A DNA stretch of 64,000 nucleotides from Pieris napi. Lineage: Eukaryota; Arthropoda; Insecta; Lepidoptera; Pieridae. The notes under the pieces were generated by a model. It saw nothing but the letters and a program-made list of their open reading frames with translations. It did not search any database and had not been told where the DNA came from. A program made the position numbers and the translations under genes. Each line of letters opens with the position of its first letter. The stretch's first letter is position 1. The stretch lies in contig NC_062258.1 of NCBI RefSeq assembly GCF_905475465.1, forward strand, positions 248,001 through 312,000, given 5' to 3'. Below, piece after piece: positions 23,505 to 35,708 of the stretch.

Positions 23505-23746
23505 TATATATTTTATACATTACGACTTTTTTGGGTGCCCACCTACGGCTGAATTTACACAGAGCGCCACAATTTTACAGTATATGTTCAAATACATGAA
23601 CTAGCAGCACAAAAAAAAATTCAAATTAAACCTGTCGTTTTCGAAATCCGAGAAATAATTGAAGATATATTTTTCTTTAGAATTAGGAATCAGAAATCGC
23701 GCGTAAAACCATAAGTTGTGCTCTCACGACATAATTTTTTTCTTAC

Positions 23747-23939
23747 CTTGAGAAATATTTATCCGTCTGCAATTCCTCTTCACCGTGACGCAGTAAATGT
23801 CTCTCATCAACATCGAGTTCTGCCACCTTCTCGAAGAGCTGGTTGAGAGCCTGGTTACTATGAGTTACTACCAACGTCCGTTGCCATGGGAAGTTGTGGT
23901 ACAGGTTAGATATTATTTATACGGCCACGTCTGTTTTAC
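23747..23939 (-). pseudogene. Aqr: Aquarius (intron-binding helicase) exon with a stop codon
   Basis: A minus-strand exon between acceptor TTTATCAACAG and donor GTAAGA. It encodes the end of the P-loop (GKTDVAV), IISNLYHNFP, QRTLVVTHSNQALNQLFEK and DVDERHLLRHGEEELQTDKY. This is the helicase core of Aquarius (AQR/EMB-4), an SF1 RNA helicase of the spliceosome that binds introns. The codon after DVAV, normally Gln, is TAA, and two residues are missing after RHLLR. No other Aquarius exon is seen in the window, so this is a relic exon or part of a gene with very long introns that has been inactivated. Confidence 0.75.
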
Positions 23940-24099
23940 CTGTTGATAAATTTATTATAATATATTATATGATGACCATAAGTGGGTCACTTGGTGGGGA
24001 GGCTCAAAAAAAATAGTGTCATTTATTTTCTTAAAAATATATATATCAGTAGTATAGTATTAAGTTTACTTTGTTCTTTTGCAAGAAATAAAAAGGCTT

Positions 24100-24590
24100 T
24101 TTATTTTTATTTATTTATTTATAAGTTATAAAACAATGTGTACGCATAAAATTATACAAGAAAATATGACATCACAAATTTTACAAACATCAATTAATGT
24201 TTAATGTTTAAAGAACTTTATTTCTCATTACAAAAAAAAATTGTTTTTTTACATGAGAAAATTAATATAACGTATATCGCCATCGGCCATCCTAAGTTTT
24301 GTCTACTAGGCTCATTCTGATATGTATCTTTAATGCCCTTTTGAATTGGTTAAACACCCGAATATTACGAATTTAAGACAGTAATTGATTAAATAATTGC
24401 ACACCCTCATACTTAATAGACTTCTTCAAATAATTTGTACACGGCTTAGATTAGAACATTAGCAAGGGAAAAAATTAAACAAGCACCCACAAATAAATAA
24501 TAATAACTAAAAACGTAAATGAAAACTTTTACCTCATTAAGAGCATGATAAACAAAGTTACGGTAAGGTGTTGTAAAATATATGAAATAA
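24100..24590 (+). repeat. Interspersed repeat, copy 2, split by a LINE tail
   Basis: Shares ordered blocks with 18600-18800. Between the GACATCACAAATTTTACA block (24166) and the AGCAAGGGAAAAAATTAAAC block (24462) about 250 bp are inserted. The insert (about 24196-24450) is a minus-strand LINE 3' region beginning AATGTTTAAAGAACTTTATT. Confidence 0.6.
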
Positions 24591-25782
24591 AATATTTTTA
24601 ATTTCATTATTTCGTGAATAACCTTTATCGCGGTCTTCGTACTGTTATACGAGTTCTTGGATTCAAATAAAAAAAAAATACGTGTGGCAATCGGGGACTG
24701 CCGCGGTAAAGCGTAGCATTTTTTATAAACGTATGCAATATAATTATTTATTTTTTGCAGTATTTTTTTTCTTTGATATTAACTCAATCTACCATTCTAC
24801 CAGACTCAGACTAACACGCCTATCCGATCACGCTAAACCGATGTGAGACGCAGTATGCGTTCTGTCCCGCTCTAACGCGTATTGGCCGCACCTATGTTAC
24901 GTCATCGTGTGTTAGGTTTATTTCGTTACGGAATTTCTTGATTCGGTCGCCGCGCTCAAAGCCCGCGATAAAATCTATGCAATAGCTTAAAAAAATATTT
25001 TAATAAGTATATTTAATAACTTGCCATGTGCCCCATCCATTTCCACTTTTGATTATTTATTTGTATTGTAACATCTGTTACCTTAGTTGTTTTTCTTAAA
25101 GCTGTATTATTTATTTTGTCTATTCTTTTCTTCTCTATAATTTTCTTCCCTTTAATTCCCTATAATCGTTCCATCGATCTTTGTCACATTTATTTAAAGA
25201 GATTAGCTTATAAAGAAATAGGAAGTTAAGTTAGAAGTAACTGAAATCATATCCTCCATCACGTGTACAAATCAGTGACAATGATAAATATAATTCGTAA
25301 TTATTTTCATATTAAACTATTATTATAAAATACTTTTAAATATTATATTCTGCTTGACACTTCCGTATTTCATATCTAAGCTGTTGTTATCTGGGGGCCT
25401 ACCAAGAACTTTCTTAAAACAATCCTGTTGAGATGCAGCGGAGTTTAGGTACCTAAAGTCAATAGCATTTTTTCGTACCATGACCGCCTATAAGCTGAAA
25501 CGTATTAGCATCGCAAGACCGAATGAAAGAACGATAATTTTGTTTGTGGTTTCTGAGTACGTTTAGAAATTTAACTGTCAAACTTACTTCGACAGATGTT
25601 TCTATGAAAATAAATAAAATATAAAATAATTCATCAATGACAATAAGCTATTATGTCTTAATATATATATTTATTTTATATAAAACTATTCTTTTGATAT
25701 ATTTTAAACGGAAAGTTCTCTGGTGCTATGACAGTTGACACTTATTATTTTTAAACGTTTCCTTCAAATTTTGATAGGAGCT
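24590..25782. other. No gene seen; short GC-rich stretch at 24800-24980
   Basis: AT-rich DNA. At 24800-24980 the GC content rises (GTGAGACGCAGTATGCG, CGGTCGCCGCGCTC), possibly an old promoter or unrecognised repeat. No exon can be supported. Confidence 0.3.
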
Positions 25783-25795
25783 TTCAATATTTTGG
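25783..25795. repeat. Target-site duplication, left copy
   Basis: TTCAATATTTTGG here and at 31336-31348 flank the I-clade element exactly. Confidence 0.9.
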
Positions 25796-26001
25796 GGGGT
25801 CCGTCGTTGCGGGTATAAGTGTTTACACGTGTTTCGGATATCATTATTTAGTATTTTCTATTTTTTCTCGTAGTTTAATGAATATAAGTTGACTTATCCT
25901 ATTGGTGGTGGTTAATTAATAACATCAACTAATTACGTAAGTTATTTTTATTTATTTGTTATATTTCTCCCTTTACTTTGTTATATTTTTGGTAGTCTAT
26001 A

Positions 26002-29000
26002 ATGGAGAAACGCCCTCCAGACCCCCCTGATCCTCCGGATAGGGTCTCTTCTCCGGTGGAATCAATGGATTTATCCACCCCACCGCTTCCCCAACCTGGT
26101 GTCAAGCGCAGACTCGATACTGTCCATGAAAGTTTAGTGGAACCTTCCAAAAAACCAATGACTGATGTCCGGTCATCTGCTGATGACGTCAACCCAGGAT
26201 TTTACTCCCATCCATCACTCACTGGCTCTCCCAAGTCATACCTTGTCAATGACAAGGGCCCTTTTTTAGTCCATGTTTCTTGCCCTGAATCTGACCCATC
26301 CGCTGGTACATCAATCCGCCCAATTAAATTTGGTCATTTCTTGGTTAAAAATAAAATATCCAACATTGTTCGAGATGGTGTTAAGAGAGTGGGACGTAAT
26401 AGAATATCTGTTGAGTTTAAGTCGGGCTTAGATGCTAATAATTTTGTGTCTAATCCCATTGTACCTTCCAGCAACTATTCTGTTACGATTCCTAATTATA
26501 ATGTTTCCCGTATGGGCCTTGTGAGAGGTGTCCCAGCTGATTGGTCGATGCAGGAATTTGTCGAAACTTTGGAAGTTCCCGAAGGTACTGGTATAGTCCT
26601 CAAGGCCAGACGCCTTAACCGCAAGACAAACTCCGATGGTCAAATTAATTGGATACCAACGCAAACTGTGGTTCTAACCTTTCAAGGTCAATCCCTTCCT
26701 GAGAGAATATTCTCTTGTCATAGTTCCCTCCGCGTTGAAACGTACCAACTCCCTACAATTCAGTGCCTTAACTGTTGTAGATTTGGTCACGTAAAGTCAC
26801 AATGCCGATCGAAGCCTAGGTGTTTTCGATGTAGTCTAGCCCATTCTGGTGATGAGTGTAATATCCCTGAAAAAGAGTCATTATGTTTATTTTGTACTGC
26901 CTCACACTTTGCGACCAACAAAGCCTGCCCTGAACATAATCGTCAAAAAAATATAAAGAGTTGTATGTCTCAAGAGAACATTTCTTATATCGAAGCATCG
27001 GCTCGGTTTAAACCTATCAGTGGCAAAACTTTTGCAGATTCTGTTAAAACAACCCCCTCCTCTCTATCCCAGCCCATTACTTTACCTTCCCAAGATTCCC
27101 TTCAGACTACATCTTACAGGAAAACTATATTTCTCCCTCCTCGCTCTAGACCTACATCAGGAAAATCCTTTGATAAGGCGGCCCATGAGGCCATTACTTC
27201 CAATTTACCCTCCTCTTTACCCAATGGTTGTGCCATAAGCTCCCTTCCCTTACAAACAATGAAGTATCCCCAAATGAAAATCTTCTCGACTGCTTATGGG
27301 CAGTCATTTGTAACATGCTATCCAAGTATGATGACATCCCCATACCGTCCCACGTTGCCCAAAAAATTAATTTGCTCCACTCATTCGTCACCAAAAATGG
27401 CGAATTTAGTAATTCAGTGGAACTGTAACAGTGTTCGCAGTAAAAAATCAGAATTAACCTTTCTTATCAATAAATTCGCTCCATCTATTCTAGCCATTTC
27501 GGAGACTTGGTTATTGCCGGGTTCCCGCTTTAGGGTTTCTGGGTATCGATGTCTCCGAGATGACAGGGATGATGGCTATGCTGGCTGTGCCTTTTTGGTC
27601 AGCCGATCCCTCACCTTCCACTCATTATCTCTTCCTCATTGTGATGGTATTAATGCTGTTGCTATGAGAGCTTTTAATATCTCGTTTATTTCTGTTTATA
27701 TTCCCCACCCCCACATCGACCTCATTTCTGATATACGTTCTATTATCCTTTCGGTTCCTCCTCCTGTTGTCATGTTGGGTGATTTCAATGCCCACCATGT
27801 TTCTTGGGGTTGTCATTCCTCAGATTCTTTTGGGTCCCTTCTACTAGATTTACTCGATGATATAAACATAAGTGTCTTGAATAATGGTTGTCCTACGAGA
27901 AGGAGTCTTCCATCTCAGAATCCCGCTAACGCAGTGGATTTATCACTTTGCTCTCCTGATCTGTTCCCTTTTCTATCCTGGCGTGTTTTTAAGAGCACTT
28001 GTGGGAGTGACCACTTCCCCATTTTAATTGATCTCCCAACCAATTTAAGGAACGTTACTCGCCCTTCCCCTCTTTTAAAATTTAAACTGAATCAGGCCAA
28101 TTGGTCAGACTTTTCATCTTCTATTGACTCTAAGATAGCTGCGCTCCCCGTAGTCTCTGCTGAAAACTGCTTATCTTCATACAATGATTTTGTCAACTCC
28201 CTCACCTCATCTGCCAGTTTACATATTCCACTCAAATCTTCTACACAAAGGAAAATTTCCCCTCCTTGGTGGGATTCCGAATGTACTGAGATGATTCGAA
28301 AAAGAAAAACGGCAGAAAGGTCATACAGTCTTTGCATGACCTTGGAAAATTTTTTAGTCTACCAACAAGCTTCTGCAGCTGCTCGCAGACTACTTAATAA
28401 TAAGAAACGTCTTGGTTGGCATAAGTTCTGTGAGAGCATGTGCCCTGGTACCCCTTCGTCTGTTGTTTGGAGGCAGATCAGAAGATTCCGTTGTTCCCTC
28501 AATTCTTATGATGTCCCTTTTAATGATCCGTCTAGCTGGATTACCTCCTTTGCCGACAAATTGGCTCCTCCATCTGTCCCTTTTTATGATTGTCTTCCTT
28601 ATAAGTATAATTCTTACATCCCCTCTTCAAACAGTCTAGATTGTCAATTCTCCTTGGAAGAACTTAACAAAGCATTAAATGGTCTCTCTGACTCTTCCCC
28701 TGGAGAAGATGGAATCCCTTATTCATTCCTCATAAATTCTTCATTAGGCACTAAGAGGTACTTTCTTGATTTAGTAAACTGTTTTTTCGATCTTGGAATT
28801 ATTCCTGAATCGTGGAACAGACAAATCGTCATTCCGCTTCTAAAACCTGGCAAAGATCCAACAGATTTCTCTTCATACAGACCTATTGCTTTGTCTTCTA
28901 CCCTTTTAAAAATTATGGAACATTTGATTAAATTTCGTTTAGAATGGTTTTGTGAAAGTAACAATATCTTTGCAAAATCCCAGTTTGGTTTCAGGAAAGG

Positions 29001-30564
29001 CTTAAGTACGATGGATAGCCTAAGTATAATAACGACCGACATTCGCATTGCTTTTAAAAAGAAACAGTTCCTGGTGGGTGTTTTCTTGGATATCGCATCT
29101 GCGTATGACCACGTGCTGGTTCCGGTGCTCAGGCAAAAAATGCTTCAGCTGAGTATTCCTGAGAAGTTGGTACGTTTTGTTTGCAATGCAGTTTCGAATC
29201 GTTATATTATTATAAGATCTCAAAATACGGAGCTGTCTCCTAGATCTATTTGGAGGGGCTTACCTCAAGGTTCTGTTTTGAGTCCTCTTCTGTACAACAT
29301 TTACACCTATGACCTGGAGCTTGTTGTGAATTCCTTCTGTCAGATTCTTCAATACGCGGACGATGTAGCCTTATACTTTTCATCAAATTCTATTGAAGAG
29401 GCATCATCACGCCTAAATTCGGCTTTGGATTATTTGGGTGATTGGTTAAATGATCATGGTCTCTCTATTTCTGTGCCCAAATGTTTGGCGGTCACGTTTA
29501 CTACAAAATACAAGGTTCCACGGTGTAACATTTCATATAAAGGGTCCTTGGTATCGTGTTGTAAGCAAGTAAAATTTTTAGGCCTTATTTTAGACTCAAA
29601 GTTAAACGGTGTTCCTCATTTTAACCATGTGATTAAAAAAAGTGAGAAAGGTGTTAATGTTCTCCGTTCATTATCTGGTGTGAGGTGGGGAGCACACCCC
29701 TACTCGCAAAAGCTTTTATACAATGCTGTGGTACGAAGTCATTTTGATTATGGCACCTTCCTTTTAGATCCTGGCAACAAGCAAGCCCTTGATAAAATTT
29801 CCAAAATTCAATCGAAATCTTTACGCATCATCCTTGGTGCTATGAAATCCTCTCCCATCAATGCTCTCCAAATAGAATGTGTTGACCCCCCCCTGTATTT
29901 ACGTAGACAATTTTTAAGTGACCGCTTCTTCATCAAAGTCCTTCAATACTCTTCACATTCCATGTTGTCCAAATTACGTCGCTTATCTAATCTCACGATG
30001 CCATCTAGTACAGGTAATGTTCCATGCCTGTTACACAGTTTTAATAAACTTTCTCGTCTTCCTAATCCTGTTGAAAGTTTCTCTAGTAATCCCTTGTTTT
30101 TAAATAGTTATGAATCCCTCATTTTTGATCCTAAAATAATTTTAAACTTTGGATTTGGAAAAAAATCCACCCAAGCTTCCACTTGTTTTCTGGAAAAAAT
30201 TTCAAAAGACTGGCAGGGTTGGTTACCGATGTATACTGATGCTTCCAAGATTCCCAATAATGAGTGCATCGGTGCGGCTGTATGGGTCCCTTCATTCAAA
30301 ACAGTATTGAACTTTAAACTTCCTCCATTGACCTCCGTTTTTTCAGGTGAAGCTTTTGCAATCCTAGAAGCGGTTTTGTATGCTGAGTCCCACAACCTAA
30401 ATAAAGTTACAATTTTTTCCGATTCTCGCAGCTGTTTACAGGCAATTCTTTCCAATCCATTCAGGTCTAAAAAAAAACATAATACGATTCTAAAAATAAG
30501 AGAAGCTTTGTTTAGTTTTACTACACAAAAAAGATATTCATATTGTACTTTTGTGGATACCTAG
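26002..30564 (+). pseudogene. I element ORF1 fused in frame to ORF2 (gag, EN, RT, start of RNase H)
   Basis: 1520 codons. Residues about 1-440 are gag-like with three Cys knuckles (CLNCCRFGHVKSQC, CFRCSLAHSGDEC, CLFCTASHFATNKAC). From Met at 27398 the ORF2 domains follow: endonuclease (IQWNCNSVRSKK, SETWLL, GDFNAHHVSW, GSDHFPI), RT (FLDIASAYDHV, LPQGSVLSPLLY, QYADDVALYF) and RNase H (YTDASK, FSDSRSC). The natural end of ORF1 appears to lie in another frame (27228-27428, with CLWAVICNMLSKYDDIPIPS). The continuous fusion is therefore best explained by an indel near 27230. The frame ends at a stop at 30562 inside RNase H because of a one-base shift. Confidence 0.85.
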
Positions 30565-31093
30565 TCATTGTGGTATAGCGGGTAATGAAACTGCTGACTC
30601 TTGTGCAAAAGGTGCTATTTTCTGCGGATCTTGTCAGCATCCCAACATCTCGGCCCACGACCTATCAGCTCTTGCGTACTCCCACCTTTTAAAATCCTGG
30701 ACTATTGATTGGCAATCTTCTAAAGAAAAAACTGGCAGGCACTATGCTAATATTCAGTATTCTATCCCTTCTTCGCCGTGGTTTTTTAAATATAAGTTTT
30801 TAAACAAAAAGGTCACGTCTATAATCTGCCGTCTTCGTATAGGGCACGCTTGTACTCCTGTTCATCTAGCCAAAATTAAAATTAAAGACAGTTCTCTCTG
30901 TGAGTGTGGTATGGACGAGGGCTCGACAGACCATATATTTTTTAACTGTTCTTTAATTAATGACTCGTTATTTGACTATCTTTCTCCAGATTTCCCTCGT
31001 CCATGTAACCTTAACTCCCTACTTTCCCTCCCATCCAGCTCGATCGTCAAAATTTTAGGGAAATTTATTTCTGTTAATAAATTAAAGTTATAA
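30551..31093 (+). pseudogene. I element ORF2 C-terminus: end of RNase H and Cys/His region
   Basis: Resumes in the next frame with WIPSHCGIAGNETADSCAKG, the last RNase H block (H and D conserved). It then runs to a C-terminal C-x-C...H...C motif (LCECGMDEGSTDHIFFNC) typical of I/R1 elements. One base change near 30549 separates it from the upstream part. Confidence 0.85.
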
Positions 31094-31335
31094 ATAAGAT
31101 TCTCCCCTTCATACCTTGTAGTAAAATGTTAACCTCTTGTATATATTATTAGATGTCTGTGTGTGTTGTATTTATTGTGATGTCATTTTTGTTTTGGGTA
31201 ACTCTGCTTAGATAAAATTAAATCTATCCAAATTATCAAATCTATCCTCACTGTGTGAAGACTTAGAACGTGACATTGGCGGAATTGTGATTTACACAGA
31301 TGTCGCCATTATAAATAAAGTGAAGTGAAGTGAAG

Positions 31336-31348
31336 TTCAATATTTTGG
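31336..31348. repeat. Target-site duplication, right copy
   Basis: TTCAATATTTTGG, identical to 25783-25795, directly after the 3' tail. Confidence 0.9.
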
Positions 31349-32033
31349 TGTTTACAAAACTTCGGTTTTATAAATATAGTTTTACAAATTGTTTCACTTA
31401 TAAAATAATGGTATGGGGTAAGTATTGTTCACAAATTTGTTTATTAAAAAAGATATTACAAATCAACTTATTACTCTAAAATCATAAGTAACTATAGTAA
31501 AAATTAATTCCTTCAAATTGTACAAACTCAATTTATACGTTAACTAATTCATATAATATAAATAATTATACTTTCTTTACAGGGAAGCCCATCTTCATCT
31601 CCCAATACGGCTGGTCACCGCGGGGGATAATAACTACAACCTTCCATCTCCAGTACAAAACTTCGATGTATGCACTTACAATGCAAAATCTTTTCTATCA
31701 AATGAAAGATTATTATTATGACGAACCACCAAACTATTCCAATAAAGGTTAATAACAGTACATTACAATATGTTTAAAACTATCTTTACCTGGTCAACAA
31801 GTATCTTTCTCAAAGACAAGACACGACGATGAGCTTTAAAAGACGAGTCAACATAACCTGGAATAAATCCTGGAGCAATAAAGAAACCCTTAAATCAGAA
31901 TTTTAAAACTTAAGAAAAAAAAATGGACTCATATTTAATAGCTTGTCTTACATATTATGGCTTCCAGACATGGATTTACAATAACTACACCAAAAACAAA
32001 ATACAAGTGTGCCAGAGAATGATGGAAAGGAGT

Positions 32034-32038
32034 CTACT
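32034..32038. repeat. Copia target-site duplication, left copy
   Basis: CTACT before the left LTR equals CTACT at 35906-35910 after the right LTR. Confidence 0.85.
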
Positions 32039-32235
32039 TGTTACAAACTATTTTAGAGTAGGAATTTAGTAAAGAGAAATAAATAAAACAGCTGAGTTAG
32101 ACAATGGTGCGAACCGCTCAATTTCTTGGAACAGACAGGGGCGATACAATTATTATAACAGACTACATTGACAGATACAGATTACATTGACAGATACAGA
32201 CTACATAATATTAAGTGGTTGCGTTCAGTTTAACA
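32039..32235 (-). repeat. Copia 3' LTR
   Basis: 197 bp, the same as 35709-35905 except for two substitutions (near 32143 and 32153). It also supplies the stop codon of the pol frame (32211). Confidence 0.95.
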
Positions 32236-33164
32236 TCCTCCCTTGAACGCAAACCCATAGCGATGAGGAAGTGCTGGTGTTTGGGCTTCGGTAGGGCTTT
32301 GGTGAGGCAGTCAGCAACCATCGAATCAGTGCCCACATATTCAATCTTGACATCACCACATTCAACTTTGTTCCTCAGATAGTGGTGACGAACATCAATG
32401 TGTTTACTCCTAGCATGATAACTGTAAGTACCTGTAAGTTTAATAGCACTTTGATTATCACAGTACAAAGTAATAGGTGTAACCTTTAAAGAAGGCCACA
32501 GTTCACAGTGCAACTGTCTCAGCCACATAGCTTCTTGAGTAGCAGCTGAGAGCGCCATATACTCTGCCTCAGTAGTAGACAAGGCAACAGTTTGCTGCCT
32601 TTTTGAATTCCAAGATATTGCTGCACCCTGGAAATTAAAAATGTACCCAGTACATGACTTTCTGTCTTCAGTACAGGAAGCCCAATCAGAGTCTGAGTAT
32701 CCAGTAATTTCTTCATCAACATTACTTTTGTATACAAGCTGTAGATACTTTGTACCTTGTAAGTATCGAAATAACCTCTTAACAGCATTCCAATGCTCTT
32801 CTGTATGAGAACTATTATATCGACATAATGTATGCACTGCATAGCATATATCTGGCCTAGTTCCTTGTGAGATGTATAATAAGCAGCCAGTGGCTTCCTG
32901 GTAAGGTATACTTTCAAATTTTTCAGAACTTGAAAACTTGATATTCGGTTCCATTGGAGTTCCTACTGAGTTACATTGTTCCATACCAAAACGTCTTAAT
33001 GTATTTTCTATGTACCTAGTTTGATCAATGGCTATTCCTTCTGAAATGTATGAAATACAAAGTCCAATATAACAATAAGCAATTTCAAGCTCATTCATTT
33101 TGAAATTATTCTTCATTTTTATTTTTATATTGTTTGCTGACTCATGACAGTTGTGAAACAACAA
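32211..33164 (-). pseudogene. Copia pol C-terminus: end of RT and RNase H
   Basis: After a remnant of the RT catalytic block (DILLFHN; the preceding YVD residues are lost to a frame change at about 33175) come GIAIDQTRYIENTLRRFGM, GTRPDICYAV, and RNase H motifs YSDSDWA, STTEAEYMA, LYCDNQSAI, RSKHIDVRHH and ADCLTKAL. The sequence is well preserved within the segment. In an intact element this would be one polyprotein with the ORF at 33267-35588. Confidence 0.85.
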
Positions 33165-33266
33165 AATGTCATATATAGATATATAGTTATAAACATAACA
33201 TGTTCATTTTCATATTTATAGTAGACACAAGGATCTACATTCGATTTTGAAAAAACCAATATTACT

Positions 33267-35588
33267 TCAAAAAATTAACTTAAAGGCTTGCTCCAATGTT
33301 TCAGGATCTGGCTCAATAGATTTCTTAATTTCCTTCTGACAGAGGAAGGTAGGCATAGCTCTGTGTTTTCTAGGCCTTAAATTAATTCTGTTTATAGGTG
33401 ATTCACTCCTGGATATAGAATGCTCCGGGACATAATCATCATCAGTTGCACAGACTGCACTATCAATTTCCTTTAAAGTCATGTCAGTAGTATCATCTAA
33501 ATTATCTTCATTTATAACTACTTGCGATTCAGTAAGTGGTAGAAAAGCAAAATCTTTATTTACACTCTCTTCTAGGAAGATTACATCTCTGCTTCTCATT
33601 ACTTTTCCTTCAGTTTTGTCAAACAATCTATAACCCTTGGACTCTAAACAATAACCTACAAATATAAGCTCTTTTGACTTACAGTCCCATTTTAACCTCT
33701 TCTCCTTTGGCACATGCATCATAGCTCTGCAACCAAACACTTTAATGTTACTGATATTAGGTTTAATGCCGGACCATAATTCCTCAGGAGTTTTATATTG
33801 TAAAGACTTTGTTGGTGAGCGATTGATAACATATGCAGCGGTGGCTACTGCCTCAGCCCATAACTTCTTAGGTAGGCCAGAATTAATAAGCATACATTTA
33901 GCACGTTCTGTTAAAGTTCGGTTCATCCTCTCACTCATGCCGTTCTGTTCGGGGGTATAGGGTATAGTGAGTTGACGTTTGATACCAGAATCCCTACAAA
34001 CCTTATCAAATGCTTCATTGACATACTCCTTTCCATTGTCAGATCTTAGTGTTTTAATTTTAGCATTTAATTGATTCTCTACTAGTAGCTTAAAATCTTT
34101 AAACTTTTCGAGTACTTGTGATTTAGAGCTGATAAAGTAAACGAATACCTTTCTAGACCAATCGTCGACAAAAGTGACATAATATCTGGCACCACCGAGA
34201 GACTTTTCCTCCATTGGCCCACATACGTCTGAATGCACCAACTCCAGGAGGGCGGAAGCCCTTGTGCCAGCATGTTTGAATGGTTGCCTTGTTTGCTTAC
34301 CTTTTAAGCAAGTATTACATACCACATGCTCCTCTCTACTTGATTCTATATCTGCTCCTTCTGTAGACTCATTAAGTTTCTGAAGATCATTATAATTTAG
34401 ATGACCCATCCTTTGATGCCATAGATGTACAGATGACATCAAAGCATAAGTTTCATTATGAACCACATATAAATTGTTCTTTATATATCCAGTGAGAATT
34501 AATTTAGACTCTTTATAAACATTACATGTATTCTTACTAAATTTTACTTGACAGTTATTCTGTGTCATTTGGCGGACTGACAGAAGATTAACAGCCAAAT
34601 CTGGCACATATAAAACATTTTTTACTTGTATTGTACCAATTTTTAATTCACTTTCACCATCATATGTTTCTATATTTACTTTACCACAGCCTTTTACTGT
34701 TAATATTTTGTTGTCTGCAACTTTAATGTTTGTTACTAAAGCAGGTCCGTAGTCATAAAGCCAATCTCTATTGTTTGTCATGTGCATTGCAGCTCCTGAA
34801 TCAATGTACCAGCATCCACTCTCTAGGCCTGGTGAGGCTGGAAACGCTGCAACATAGCTAGAAGAAGTATTAATAGTTTCAGACTTATTCTTTTGATTTG
34901 AGCTGTTTGAGGCACAAAATTTGGCTAAATGACCATGCCTATTGCACCTAAAGCACCTGGGACCTTTACTATTTGCTTTAGAACCTGAACATTTACTATT
35001 CTTTGCCTTGCCTTTGTGGAAATTTGAAAAAAAAACAGATGAGTTGTCCGGAGACTTTACATCCTGTAAAATCTTTGTTTTAACTAAATCAGCAGTGATG
35101 GACACACCTGAGCTTTCCATAGCCATAATCATAGGCCTATATGACTCTGGTAACCCGGCTAATAATAATGTGCCGAGCCACTCATCATCTACAATGAATT
35201 TAATATAACGAAGCTTGTGTGCACATGTGATGATTTTGTTGACATAGTTCTCAAAACTACCACAACTTTCCAGATCTGTAGTAATTAGTTCTCGCAGAAG
35301 ACCTACCTTCCTCAACAAGCCGGAGTCATCAAAAGCCTTTCTCAGGTTATCCCATACCTCCTTAGCCGTGGTGGCATCCTGGATATGAACATAGTTCATA
35401 GGGTCAACTAGAAGGACTATTTTTGACCTTGCCTTCGTATCTTCGGTCTTCGTAAAAGCCATGCTCGATGTCTCGACACATTTCCACAAATCTTCATGCT
35501 CTAAAAAGGTTTTCACCGCGAAACTCCATGTAGGATAATTATCACGGCCCGCCAAACGATCAATTTGAGCAAAACGGGGGTCCGCCAT
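33267..35588 (-). CDS. Copia gag-protease-integrase ORF (truncated polyprotein)
   Basis: 773 codons from ATG 35588. Gag_2-type capsid (LAGRDNYPTWSFAVKTFLEH), zinc knuckle CFRCNRHGHLAKFC, protease active site WYIDSGAAMHM, GAG-pre-integrase (WHQRMGHLNYNDLQ with CxxC), integrase catalytic core with Asp (HSDVCGPM), Asp (RSDNGKEY) and Glu (MSERMNRTL), and a C-terminal linker rich in charged residues. The frame stops soon after EPDPETLEQAFK, where the RT should start. About 200 residues are deleted between here and the downstream piece. Confidence 0.9.
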   Translation of the reverse strand: MADPRFAQIDRLAGRDNYPTWSFAVKTFLEHEDLWKCVETSSMAFTKTEDTKARSKIVLLVDPMNYVHIQDATTAKEVWDNLRKAFDDSGLLRKVGLLRELITTDLESCGSFENYVNKIITCAHKLRYIKFIVDDEWLGTLLLAGLPESYRPMIMAMESSGVSITADLVKTKILQDVKSPDNSSVFFSNFHKGKAKNSKCSGSKANSKGPRCFRCNRHGHLAKFCASNSSNQKNKSETINTSSSYVAAFPASPGLESGCWYIDSGAAMHMTNNRDWLYDYGPALVTNIKVADNKILTVKGCGKVNIETYDGESELKIGTIQVKNVLYVPDLAVNLLSVRQMTQNNCQVKFSKNTCNVYKESKLILTGYIKNNLYVVHNETYALMSSVHLWHQRMGHLNYNDLQKLNESTEGADIESSREEHVVCNTCLKGKQTRQPFKHAGTRASALLELVHSDVCGPMEEKSLGGARYYVTFVDDWSRKVFVYFISSKSQVLEKFKDFKLLVENQLNAKIKTLRSDNGKEYVNEAFDKVCRDSGIKRQLTIPYTPEQNGMSERMNRTLTERAKCMLINSGLPKKLWAEAVATAAYVINRSPTKSLQYKTPEELWSGIKPNISNIKVFGCRAMMHVPKEKRLKWDCKSKELIFVGYCLESKGYRLFDKTEGKVMRSRDVIFLEESVNKDFAFLPLTESQVVINEDNLDDTTDMTLKEIDSAVCATDDDYVPEHSISRSESPINRINLRPRKHRAMPTFLCQKEIKKSIEPDPETLEQAFKLIF

Positions 35589-35694
35589 TGTAAGCTGAAA
35601 AGTTAATGACGTCGCGACGTATCACGAAATCAATTTGCATCAACGTGATGCCTTTCACTTTATTAATCCTACTTCCCTATTTCTATCCGGGCGT

Positions 35695-35708
35695 CTGGGC
35701 CCATAACC
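35695..35708 (-). promoter_or_regulatory. Copia primer-binding site for a half initiator tRNA-Met
   Basis: On the minus strand GGTTATGGGCCCAG abuts the 5' LTR. It is complementary to the anticodon arm of initiator tRNA-Met (CUGGGCCCAUAACC), the known copia strategy of priming from a 5' half of that tRNA. Confidence 0.85.

Larger units (their letters stand above)
25796..31335 (+). mobile_element. Full-length I-clade non-LTR retrotransposon
   Basis: 5540 bp from GGGGTCCGTCGTTGCGG to a 3' tail of GTGAA repeats (31318-31335), bounded by 13 bp target duplications. A 206 bp 5' UTR precedes the first ORF. The domain set of Cys-knuckle gag, endonuclease, RT and RNase H with a C-terminal Cys/His motif is that of the I group. 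Two frame lesions are present (near 27230 and 30549). Confidence 0.9.

Noticed and set aside
31408..31752. A neat two-exon small gene (ATG 31408, donor 31418, acceptor before 31583, 59 codons)
   Set aside because: The second exon is the wrong frame of the RTE element: the adjacent frames encode its endonuclease start and late RT segments.
31793..31879. Minus-strand exon with plausible acceptor and donor
   Set aside because: It is the antisense of the RTE segment SFSKTRHDDEL...RRVNITWNKSW.
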